Positions 1 to 7,210 of a stretch of 64,000 bases of DNA are shown here, piece by piece. Every line of letters begins with the position of its first letter. Positions within the stretch are counted from its first letter, which is position 1. The DNA comes from Maribacter polysaccharolyticus (GTDB lineage: Bacteria; Bacteroidota; Bacteroidia; Flavobacteriales; Flavobacteriaceae), in the NCBI RefSeq assembly GCF_028882255.1, contig NZ_JARBUY010000009.1, positions 18,725 to 82,724 of the forward strand, read 5' to 3'. The translations under genes and the position numbers were made by a program. The notes beneath the pieces were generated by a model. It was not told where the DNA came from. It did no database searches and was given only the letters and a program-made list of their open reading frames with translations.

Positions 1-276
1 CTTTATGTACCTATAGGCGGCCAGCCTGGCTGTATGATGGGAATCGAATTCCCTTTGAAAAGTACAATGGGTCTTTTCATTGATTCCTAGGTTGCTATCT
101 ATACCATATCCGTAATGCTCGGTTGGGAAAAGGCTCGAATATATCTTTATATAAAAATGTTGGTGTCGGAACTCTAGGCATTGGTCCGGGTTGTTGTCGA
201 TGTAAATGTTGAACTTGATATCCTGGTCGGGGATCAAGATGAAGGTCTTATCGTTGTGGATGATTTCTTCTGCCAT
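1..276 (-). CDS. Hypothetical protein, C-terminus outside window
   Basis: I read an open frame from ATG at 276 to the window edge, 92 codons with no stop, so the gene continues past position 1. The protein begins MAEEIIHNDKTFILIPDQD and has an acidic, aromatic-rich composition (FNIYIDNNPDQ, HFYIKIYSS) with no signal peptide or membrane segment. I recognise no family. It is the downstream member of a run of small minus-strand genes (351-1780), so it may be cotranscribed with them. Confidence 0.6.
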   Translation of the reverse strand, partial: MAEEIIHNDKTFILIPDQDIKFNIYIDNNPDQCLEFRHQHFYIKIYSSLFPTEHYGYGIDSNLGINEKTHCTFQREFDSHHTARLAAYRYIK

Positions 277-350
277 GATGACTATTATGAATTTAAGTTG
301 CTATTAAAACATACGGTTCTTGACTTCCCAACCGTAAAGCGTAAATAGCG

Positions 351-740
351 TTAGACCTTTGTTACAAGTAACCTAACGTTGTTCTTTCTGACACGTTTGC
401 GCCAATCCTCATCGTATTTGGTTGATGGTTCGGGGAGCAGATCAAGGAATTCAACAGGACATTTATCCTCAACTGGACCCATCGAAGACGGTATTCCCTT
501 AAAGAATAGTTCGTAGTTGATGATGTCCACCAGGACAACCATGAGGAAAATTTTACCGGTAGGGTGTTTCATGACAAGGTAGATAACATGGCGGTCGTGC
601 ATGGTTCTGGCCTTGTCCAATGAGAATTTCAATATCTCATATCCTTCGGAATTGAATTCTTTCTCACAGAATTCCCTGGCCTGTTCTTTGGTCCATTTCA
701 GATGTGTTGCGTTTCGGTAATCAAAAGATGTCCATCCCAT
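351..740 (-). CDS. Hypothetical protein, 129 aa
   Basis: The likely start is ATG at 740 (MGWTSFDYRN); a TTG two codons upstream extends the frame but is less convincing. The soluble protein has a mixed alpha/beta look, with a central hydrophobic stretch (HVIYLVMKH, GKIFLMVVLVDI) and a basic C-terminus (WRKRVRKNN). No known family is recognised. A strong inverted repeat lies 18 nt upstream of the ATG, the same spacing as in four other small genes of this plasmid, which supports this start and suggests a shared control. Confidence 0.65.
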   Translation of the reverse strand: MGWTSFDYRNATHLKWTKEQAREFCEKEFNSEGYEILKFSLDKARTMHDRHVIYLVMKHPTGKIFLMVVLVDIINYELFFKGIPSSMGPVEDKCPVEFLDLLPEPSTKYDEDWRKRVRKNNVRLLVTKV

Positions 741-757
741 TTTCAAAATTTTAGATT

Positions 758-799
758 AATGATCCGTTTCGTTTTCAACCGAAGACGAAACGGATCGTT
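758..799 (-). promoter_or_regulatory. Leader hairpin, family member 1
   Basis: Perfect 12-bp arms (GATCCGTTTCGT at 761-772 and its complement at 785-796) enclose a 12-nt loop, 18 nt upstream of the 740 start codon. The flanks carry the AATGATCC / GGATCGTT sequence also seen at 42045 and 42492. It could be an operator or a 5'-UTR structure. There is no run of T after it, so it is not a simple terminator. Confidence 0.7.
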
Positions 800-866
800 G
801 ATCGGATTGGAAAATGGGATTCCCTCTTTGCCGAAACGTAAAGGACACATAATGGATCAAGTAGTC

Positions 867-1316
867 TCATTCTGTAGGGTGCAATTGAAGGGATAGTTGG
901 AAATCACCGGTGTAACCCAGCTCCTTGCATCTCTTGATGAACCCATCGGGTGTTTTCACATTGTATTTTAGGTCATCCAGTACCAGTTGTTCTATATGTC
1001 TGTATTGATAAACAATGAACCTTCTGTTGTCGCATCCGAAATTTTCGATTAATTCCTGGTATTCGATATTGGTGATATCTCGTTCATATAGGAAATCCCA
1101 ACTGTTCTCTATACCGCTTCTTCTGACGGAATTGGGTATGCAATCGATAAAGAACCCTATGTATATACCTTTATGGCTTTCGGGCTTGTAAATGGCATAT
1201 TTGGCCTTAAAGGAACTTTTTCTGAGGTGTTTTTTGATAAAGGCGATTTCCTCGGCATTGAATTTATATGATGCCGGCTTTTTGTAAAGATCCGATATGT
1301 CTAATGTCTTGTTCAT
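867..1316 (-). CDS. Hypothetical protein, 149 aa
   Basis: ATG at 1316 starts MNKTLDISDLYKK. The soluble protein is rich in Lys, Tyr and Ile, with a central segment KGIYIGFFIDCIPNSVRRSG and a C-terminus describing a short helix (DGFIKRCKELGY). I recognise no family. It follows the 1330-1557 gene by 13 nt, so the two are probably cotranscribed. Confidence 0.65.
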   Translation of the reverse strand: MNKTLDISDLYKKPASYKFNAEEIAFIKKHLRKSSFKAKYAIYKPESHKGIYIGFFIDCIPNSVRRSGIENSWDFLYERDITNIEYQELIENFGCDNRRFIVYQYRHIEQLVLDDLKYNVKTPDGFIKRCKELGYTGDFQLSLQLHPTE

Positions 1317-1329
1317 TGTTCTATGTCTT

Positions 1330-1557
1330 TTATATTAATCGATGGAAAAGCTCGTCCTGATCGACGCCGTGGTCCATACAGGCCTCTTCGAACTTATCGA
1401 AGGAAAATCCGGGGCGGGAAAGGGAATCCATGAACTGGGCATGGGCCTTTTCCAGATTTGTTTCCCTGGTTTCTTTTTCTTTTTTGGCCAGCAGGGCATC
1501 GTTTTTGATGTTTTCCGTTGCCTGTGACCAATGGATTTCAGTGTTACGAGTTTTCAT
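1330..1557 (-). CDS. Small helical protein, 75 aa
   Basis: A charged, almost entirely helical small protein (LLAKKEKETRETNLEKAHAQFMDSL), possibly a coiled coil with an acidic C-terminal helix (FDKFEEACMDHGVDQDELF). Genes lie close on both sides (11 nt from the frameshifted 1569-1780 gene and 13 nt to 867-1316). The function is unknown. An opposing plus-strand frame over the same bases is less plausible because it is hydrophobic and lacks context. Confidence 0.6.
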   Translation of the reverse strand: MKTRNTEIHWSQATENIKNDALLAKKEKETRETNLEKAHAQFMDSLSRPGFSFDKFEEACMDHGVDQDELFHRLI

Positions 1558-1568
1558 GTACTATGTTT

Positions 1569-1780
1569 TTATTGATTGATAAGGAAACTGTTGGAATCTT
1601 TCGTGTGATCCCTTTTCAGGTATCCCTTGAAAAGAAGGGCATTGAAGGAAAGATCGAAGGACTTGGTCGAAATTGATTTTTTCAGTTCTTCATAGGTTTT
1701 GGAGGTGGTTGGTGTGATGTGTAGGGAAAGATTATCCAACAACTCCTTTTGGGTTTTGGTTATTTTTTTCTGCGTGCCAT
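1569..1780 (-). CDS. Small protein read across a -1 frame change at A7
   Basis: ATG at 1780 gives only MARRKK before TAA at 1760-1762. If the ribosome slips back one base on the A AAA AAA run (1763-1769) the frame continues ITKTQKELLDNLSLH and ends SNSFLINQ at 1569, about 69 residues. The A7 is in the phase of a classical slippery heptamer and the stop follows directly. Alternatives are an inactivating deletion, a homopolymer error, or a non-AUG start in the long frame. The 1798-1838 hairpin lies 18 nt upstream of this ATG, as in sister genes, which supports the ATG as the true start. Confidence 0.5.
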
Positions 1781-1797
1781 TTCCAAATTGTTTAAGA

Positions 1798-1838
1798 TTA
1801 ATAATTCGCTTTCAGAGAAAGACGAAGTGAATTATTAA
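1798..1838 (-). promoter_or_regulatory. Leader hairpin, family member 2
   Basis: TTAATAATTCGCTTTC pairs imperfectly with GACGAAGTGAATTATTAA across a 7-nt loop. It sits 18 nt upstream of the 1780 start codon. Arm sequence differs from the other copies but the layout and TTAA ends are the same. Confidence 0.65.
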
Positions 1839-2095
1839 TCGAGTTTGGAAAAGGTGGTGGTGCGGACAGCGCCGTTAGGGTCTTGTGTTATAAAAACTAA
1901 AAATATGTCGTATTGGACTTTGAATTTGACACACTAAATCGACCTGTAACCCCTAAAAAACAACAATAAAAATCAAATGTGACATCTTTTTGTCGTTTTA
2001 TGACAAATAACTGTCGTTTAATTTGTTGTATTTGGGAAACCTTTATATATTGCACACGATATGTTGAATACAGCATAAATAGATATTGAAAAAAC
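1839..2095. promoter_or_regulatory. Divergent intergenic control region
   Basis: AT-rich spacer between the minus-strand gene at 1780 and the plus-strand HTH gene at 2161. It contains TGTCG/TGACA words in both orientations (about 1975-2015), including TGTC and GACA arms around TTTTAT, which could be operator half-sites. I see no convincing ORF here. Confidence 0.35.
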
Positions 2096-2129
2096 AAAGC
2101 ACTACTAACGTCCATGTAGTGCTTTTTTT
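2096..2129. terminator. Hairpin terminator in the leader of the HTH gene
   Basis: A perfect 10-bp stem (AAAGCACTAC at 2096-2105, GTAGTGCTTT at 2116-2125) with a 10-nt loop is followed by a T run. The other strand also has a T-rich tail, so it can work both ways. It lies 32 nt upstream of the ATG at 2161, with no plus-strand gene before it, so it may be an attenuator for 2161-2694 or may block antisense transcription. Confidence 0.7.
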
Positions 2130-2160
2130 GTATCAGGGAAGGGCTATTGTCCAAAGGGTT

Positions 2161-2694
2161 ATGAGGAACATCGATAAAATAGTAAAGGTAAGCGGTCGAT
2201 CTTTAAGGACTGTCCAGCGGTTCATTGCTGAAATCGGGATCAAGGATATTGATGGTCAGACCAGCGATATTATCAACCTGATATGTACTTATTTGCTTAT
2301 CGATGGTGCAAATAAAAAGACGCTAAGGGATACGATAAAAAGGCAGATAGAATCATTATTGGACAATGTTGAGGAAAAGTTCGATAGTGATTTCAAGAAG
2401 TATCTTTTAAAGGAATCGGACCTTAAGAACGAACTTTTAAGGAACCTATCAAGGACTTTGGAATCGAAGGATGAGGCAATCTCCAGGATGGGGGATTCCC
2501 TTGGCCGGCTTTCCTTGGACCTGGTAAGGTTATTGGACGATATCTCTATGTTGAGGATAGAGGATAAAGGCACTGTTCAACGGCTTTATGACAAGAACGT
2601 ACTGGCCGATCTGTTGACCGACCTTTCAGTGGACAGTGAGGCTTACCTCGCGGTAAGGGCACTGTTGGACAGGCTTAACGATAAGAGGGGTTAG
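2161..2694 (+). CDS. HTH DNA-binding protein with coiled coil
   Basis: 177 residues from ATG at 2161. I prefer this to an upstream in-frame start at 2086, which would place a terminator stem inside the coding region. Residues 1-30 carry a helix-turn-helix (KIVKVSGRSLRTVQRFIAEIG), followed by a long charged helical region suited to a coiled coil (LDNVEEKFDSDFKKYLLKE, SRMGDSLGRLSLDLVRLL). It is convergent with 2691-4595, overlapping by 4 nt. Probably a regulator or a nucleoid/partition-type binding protein; the target is unknown. Confidence 0.65.
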   Translation: MRNIDKIVKVSGRSLRTVQRFIAEIGIKDIDGQTSDIINLICTYLLIDGANKKTLRDTIKRQIESLLDNVEEKFDSDFKKYLLKESDLKNELLRNLSRTLESKDEAISRMGDSLGRLSLDLVRLLDDISMLRIEDKGTVQRLYDKNVLADLLTDLSVDSEAYLAVRALLDRLNDKRG

Positions 2695-4595
2695 GCCGTT
2701 ATCTTCAATAATCTACTGTACTTATTGATTCTTGCACTTATCTCGATTACCTTGTCCGGGTCGTTACCTGTTTGTTCAATGGGTTCCCTCACTACATGGT
2801 CCCTCCAATCTTCTGAATATATTTCCCTGAAGGATAGGTCCATCCTTGAACCATGTTTGGATAATATGGTTTTAAGCTTGTTGTGTACCGTTTCGGCATC
2901 TCCCCGTCTAACGTACAGTGCATCATGTTTGGTAAGGAAAGGCTCTTGAATGTTCAGGGTGCTGTCTACAACGAACATCGAGGCTTCCTTTCTTTGATTG
3001 ATTACGGAAAGGAGTTTCCATCGATCATAGGAACTATATCCGAACTGTTGATGGTCGAACCCTCGGTTCTTTAGGTGGGTAAGGGCGAAAATGGTGTTCC
3101 TGTAACGATCCGAAAAAGCCTTTACCACGGTATTGTCCTTGTAGAAAAGACGAGGGGTTGGACCGAACAGTACCCAGGCCAAAAGATCCTTTTTTATCCG
3201 TTCATCGGGATAGTCCGGTGAAATCCTTTTTATCAGTACGAGCATTTCTTTGCGGAATTCGGTGGTTCCCATGGAAAAACGTAAATGTTGGAGTTCGTTG
3301 AAGAGACGATCGTACCATTTTTTTGAACTCATGAAAAGTTCCCTAAGATGTCGGTTGAGATAGGTTTCACCATTGTAATTGATCTCCGGCAATAGATGTA
3401 GGTCATGGATTTCCTTTTTGAAATTGATACGATGGTGCTTGAAAACATAAGAGTGCATATCTTCAAGGGTAATTGTTCGGACCTTGTAATACTTCTTTTG
3501 TTTCTTGGCTATTTTGATTTCATTACTTAGGTGTTGGTAGGCTTTTTTATAATATCCCCCTATCCTGAATACCTTTTCCAGGTAGTCTATTGTGGTGTTC
3601 CATTGGGTATTGTTCCCATCTATCTCAACAAGGTTTTCCCCGTCCATCTTAACAAAGGGCATAATGTCCTTTGGTGTCTCGGTAACAAGAGTAAACAGCC
3701 GGTTGGTCTTGCTATCATATGCAAAACGTAGGAAATCATGTTCGCCTCTTGCTATGGCCTCATACTTACTTATGATAAGGGACCGGTATTTCCTTTTGAA
3801 ATATAGTCGCAGTGCGCCCTCTATCCTGGTATAACCATAATCCATGTGATAGGGATCCATTCCAAAGGACCGCATGATCCCGGTAATGTTCTTTTTGGTT
3901 AAGCGGTTGTTTTTCAAGGTCCTTAAAAAAGCTATCATCCGTTCCTTGCTTCCAACTTGGGACCTGATATACCTGCTGATGGACAATAGATCCGTGGTTG
4001 GGTATTTCATGTCCATATATTCCCATACTTCAGGATTGATGCTGAGTTTCTTTATACATTGATATTGTTTTCGCGCGGGGCCGAAACTACTCAATACCTT
4101 TTCGGAGTAAGTCGCCTGTACCTTATCCAACTTACTTTTTAGGATAGGGTTGGATATGGGAAAGGGGGTTAATTTAGGCTTTATACCGAATAAATTAGTA
4201 TTGAGTTTATACCTCTTGGAGTGGCCTTTGAACATGCGCCTTGTTCCGTCCTTGGATTCAATAGTAGTGGTGATCTTAAAGGTGCCCTTACAATGGAGTA
4301 TCTGTCTTTTGCCATTTGGTTGTATTAGTGTGAAGTCATAAGGTGCACTTACCGGAATGATGTATTCTGCAGCGATAAGGTTATTGATATAAAATGAGTA
4401 GACCCCTCCGAAGAGATTGCGTAGAACGGCGCTTGAAAGCTCCACCCCAGTATTCTGGGAGTGGCCGGATATTTTGTTCTTGTAATATATGATGCCCAAT
4501 AAGTAAGCATAACGCTCGTGGCATTTGTAAGAATCCCGGATCGAGCGCACCGGCAACGACCCAACGTCCGCCTTTTCAGGTAGTTGAATGTTCAT
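2691..4595 (-). CDS. Polymerase A-like palm-domain protein of mobile elements
   Basis: 634 residues. I see three motifs in the order of family A DNA polymerases: a motif A-like NLVEIDGNNTQ (Asp326) preceded by NRLFTLVTETPKDIMPF; a motif B-like helix RIKKDLLAWVLFG (466-478) and following aromatic/basic helix to about 511; and a motif C-like TKHDALYV with His557-Asp558. The N-terminal 270 residues match nothing I know. Proteins with the pattern 'lpk..R.f...dG..l.EiD..nsQ' occur on Bacteroidota mobile elements and are often left as hypothetical. No exonuclease domain is visible. A role in plasmid replication or repair is an inference. Flanked by the HTH gene (convergent) and, upstream, two ~100-bp repeats. 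Confidence 0.55.
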   Translation of the reverse strand: MNIQLPEKADVGSLPVRSIRDSYKCHERYAYLLGIIYYKNKISGHSQNTGVELSSAVLRNLFGGVYSFYINNLIAAEYIIPVSAPYDFTLIQPNGKRQILHCKGTFKITTTIESKDGTRRMFKGHSKRYKLNTNLFGIKPKLTPFPISNPILKSKLDKVQATYSEKVLSSFGPARKQYQCIKKLSINPEVWEYMDMKYPTTDLLSISRYIRSQVGSKERMIAFLRTLKNNRLTKKNITGIMRSFGMDPYHMDYGYTRIEGALRLYFKRKYRSLIISKYEAIARGEHDFLRFAYDSKTNRLFTLVTETPKDIMPFVKMDGENLVEIDGNNTQWNTTIDYLEKVFRIGGYYKKAYQHLSNEIKIAKKQKKYYKVRTITLEDMHSYVFKHHRINFKKEIHDLHLLPEINYNGETYLNRHLRELFMSSKKWYDRLFNELQHLRFSMGTTEFRKEMLVLIKRISPDYPDERIKKDLLAWVLFGPTPRLFYKDNTVVKAFSDRYRNTIFALTHLKNRGFDHQQFGYSSYDRWKLLSVINQRKEASMFVVDSTLNIQEPFLTKHDALYVRRGDAETVHNKLKTILSKHGSRMDLSFREIYSEDWRDHVVREPIEQTGNDPDKVIEISARINKYSRLLKITA

Positions 4596-4703
4596 AAACT
4601 AGATATTTAGAAAGGGTGTCCAGTCCTTCCGTTAGCGTGAAATTAGAAAAAGAAACTAGAAAAAGAAAAAAAATCGAGGAAAAAGAAAATATTCATTGAG
4701 AAC

Positions 4704-4804
4704 ATGGCAACATACCAATCTGGAATTTTCAAAAAAGACATATTAAACCACAGGAAGGCAGGAAGGAACAACCGACCAAGGAACCGGCCTTATTATGTTG
4801 CCAT
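4704..4804. repeat. ~100-bp direct repeat with inverted ends, copy 1
   Basis: Begins ATGGCAACATA and ends with the exact complement TATGTTGCCAT. The interior is about 90 percent identical to the copy at 4964-5062. Both copies can be read as the start of a short peptide (MATYQ..IFKKDILNHRK), but the frames diverge after the repeat, so a DNA site is more likely than a gene. Confidence 0.75.
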
Positions 4805-4963
4805 TATTCAAGATCCTTTAAGGACAGTCCTGGAGGCAAGGATAGGATGACGGGGTGTAAGTCGATTGAGAGGTATGTCCGATAAAAAAAAGTTATTGAG
4901 TTTCCCGAGATTTCAAGAATTGCAATTCCATAGGAAATGAAGAAACCACACGATAAACAAAAT

Positions 4964-5062
4964 ATGGCAACATACCAATTAGGAATTTTCAAAAAAGACA
5001 TATTAAACCACAGGAAGGCAGGAAGGAACAACCGACCAGGAAAGGCCTTATTATGTTGCCAT
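4964..5062. repeat. ~100-bp direct repeat with inverted ends, copy 2
   Basis: Second copy in the same orientation, 260 bp from the first, with the same 11-bp inverted ends. It lies immediately downstream of parB. It could be a centromere-like site or a miniature element; neither can be shown from sequence alone. Confidence 0.75.
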
Positions 5063-5091
5063 TATTTAAATAGGGTTCTATGGAAGAACAT

Positions 5092-5126
5092 AAAAAAATC
5101 CGCAAGCCCTAAGGCCTACGGATTTT
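5092..5126 (-). terminator. Terminator after parB
   Basis: AAAATCCG and CGGATTTT arms (5119-5126 and 5095-5102) with internal AGGCCTTAGGGCT pairing, followed on the minus strand by a T run. It lies 16 nt past the parB stop. Confidence 0.75.
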
Positions 5127-5141
5127 CACTTTCCAAGGGGA

Positions 5142-6845
5142 TTATCCCTTTTGGGCGGACAGTTCTTCTTCAAGTTCTGTAATTCTATCCTGGAGCCGCT
5201 TTTCCCTAAGGCTTAATGATTCGGCATAAGAGGCCTCGATAGTCTCTATTTCCTTTTTACAATAATCTTTCAGGGCGACGTAGAATGAGTTGTTCACCAA
5301 GTTGTTGGTATGGTTGCTTTCCCCGAAATGTACGTTTTGGAGCAGCAGTAACCTTATAAGTTTGTTGAAGGTGTCCTTTTTGAAGTTCTTTTTGAAACGT
5401 TGGACGTTTTTGGATACATCCTTCGGTTGGTTCTTGCCATAAAAACCATCAATGAATTTTCGCTTGGTACCATAACCGATGGTATTCTCGTATAGTGATA
5501 TGCAAAAGGCGACCATTTCGTTCTGGGTTAGGGCTTTTTTACTGTTAACATAATCAGATTCACCTATGGCCCGGACCATTTCCTCGAACTCTTTGTTTCC
5601 TTCTATTTGCTTTTTACGGAGTTCCCTATCCTTGATTTTCTGTATTTTTTCCTTAGGGGTACAATCGTCCATTTTCTTCTTATCGATGGGAACTGAGTTC
5701 TTTTCCTTTGGTGTTTCATTTTCGATTAAAACCAGCACTTCTTTGACTTGATAGGTCCTAGTATTGAACAAAAGTCCTTTTAAGTAACCTTTTTCTGGTG
5801 CATCGTGAAAAGCTTGGAGTTCCTCTGCATATAGGGCCATGGCTTCATTGAATTCTTGTTCGAGTTCTTCTTTGGTAAAATCCATCCAATGGTTTTCTTC
5901 TTCGATCTGTTCCTTGGTTGGGATGACCGGTTGCTCGATGTAGTCTAAATCATCCAGTATGTAGGGAATTAGTCCATTCTCCTGAATTATCGACAAAACC
6001 AGGGCATTATGGCTACTGTCTATGTTGTATTTATAGATTTCCGGAACCAATAACGTGCCATCGGCCTTCACTTGTTCGATAAGTTGTAGTAGGGTCTTCG
6101 ATTTCTTAGCGGTAAAACAACTGGACTTGGTACAGATCTGTTTGTCGTCACCGAAAAGGTTTCCTTGGTTTTTTGAATTGAAGGGGCATAGTGCGCAAGG
6201 CCCGGCATCAGGAAGTAACTTGGCATCATCCAATTGGAAAGGTGCCTCCTGTAGGTCGAACATTTTATTTGAAATGGCATTCTCTACGGGATAGCTCCTG
6301 AAGCCATCTCCCATTGTATCTAGGAACATTTCCTGGTCTGCCTTGGGGAACATCGCTATTTTGACGGCCAGGGACAAGGTGAGTTCCTTGCTTTTTACGA
6401 ACGGTCTGAAGCCTTCTATTAGATTGGCGAGCTTTATCCTGCCATAAATGAACTTCAGTGTACGTCCGATCCGATGGGATATTTCCTCTGCGGTGTATTT
6501 TTCCAGAAGATAGGCTATTGCTTCAGCTTCTTCAAGTGGTTCTACCTCCTGTCGTTGTAGGTTCTCTATTATCTGGACTTCTGATATGACGGTACTGTCG
6601 AAATCCCGCACGATACAGGGTATCGTCTTAAGGTTGGCAAGTAAGCTGGCGCGGTATCGTCGCTCTCCCATGACAATGATGTGCCCATCCTTGTCCGGTC
6701 TCACGGTTATGGGCTGTAGCACCCCGAATTTTTCGATACTGAGGGAAAGTTGTCTCAGCTGTTCCTCGTCAAAGGTTTTACGGGGCTGGTTGGGATCCGG
6801 TTTGATTGCTGTCAACTGCAATTCCTGTACGCTTGTGTTTTCCAT
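5142..6845 (-). CDS. parB: ParB/Spo0J-family partition protein
   Basis: 567 residues. The N-terminal ParB/sulfiredoxin fold has the hallmark GERRYRAS at 60-67 after PNQPRKTF and GVLQPITVRP. An HTH follows (TAEEISHRIGRTLKFIYGRI, about 114-133). A cysteine cluster CALCPF..ICTKSSCF (about 215-240) suggests metal binding, as in other large Bacteroidota ParB proteins. The long C-terminal half is charged and helical, ending in a coiled coil (LREKRLQDRITELEEEL). ParB binds centromere sites and uses CTP in known families. It stands alone, 12 kb from the parA pair at 18.6 kb, and ends in its own terminator. Confidence 0.9.
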   Translation of the reverse strand: MENTSVQELQLTAIKPDPNQPRKTFDEEQLRQLSLSIEKFGVLQPITVRPDKDGHIIVMGERRYRASLLANLKTIPCIVRDFDSTVISEVQIIENLQRQEVEPLEEAEAIAYLLEKYTAEEISHRIGRTLKFIYGRIKLANLIEGFRPFVKSKELTLSLAVKIAMFPKADQEMFLDTMGDGFRSYPVENAISNKMFDLQEAPFQLDDAKLLPDAGPCALCPFNSKNQGNLFGDDKQICTKSSCFTAKKSKTLLQLIEQVKADGTLLVPEIYKYNIDSSHNALVLSIIQENGLIPYILDDLDYIEQPVIPTKEQIEEENHWMDFTKEELEQEFNEAMALYAEELQAFHDAPEKGYLKGLLFNTRTYQVKEVLVLIENETPKEKNSVPIDKKKMDDCTPKEKIQKIKDRELRKKQIEGNKEFEEMVRAIGESDYVNSKKALTQNEMVAFCISLYENTIGYGTKRKFIDGFYGKNQPKDVSKNVQRFKKNFKKDTFNKLIRLLLLQNVHFGESNHTNNLVNNSFYVALKDYCKKEIETIEASYAESLSLREKRLQDRITELEEELSAQKG

Positions 6846-7210
6846 TTTAAATGATTTTTAGTTAAACATTATTTGTGCGGAACACAAACGGAAGACAAAA
6901 TTTTGGAGCGTAAAGGAAACGGAATAAAAGAGAGGAACGAACGGTTTATGCCGTCCCTTTCACCGATAAACATTTTGCGAGTTTACCTTAGTACAAATAT
7001 TGATTCAACATCTCTGTTTTCTGCTCTTGGTTATTACTGGCAGTGTATTTATAAATTAAAGGAAGTGAAAATAAGGCTGGAATAATTGAACGGGGCATTT
7101 TGTCCTATTTTTGGTATAAAGCCATTTATATGTATAATAATAAAGAAAATATAGTTAATATAGTTAACTATTAAGAACAAAAGGAAACATTCATCCTCAG
7201 GTCATTCTAC
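6846..7210. other. Non-coding spacer between parB and peptide cluster
   Basis: About 365 bp. A small palindrome TTGTG-CGGAA-CACAA (6876-6890) lies in the parB leader. At 7140-7172 there are repeated TAGTTAA/TTAACTA words of the type found upstream of several genes here. A 70-codon plus-strand frame (6873-7085) looks random. Confidence 0.4.

Noticed and set aside
2086..2160. N-terminal extension of the HTH protein
   Set aside because: It would be encoded by the leader terminator hairpin; ATG at 2161 is better.
4937..5182. 81-codon plus-strand frame over the second repeat
   Set aside because: It runs through the parB terminator into parB antisense sequence; the other repeat copy has a different frame after the repeat.
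6873..7085. 70-codon plus-strand frame in the parB upstream spacer
   Set aside because: No context, random composition.
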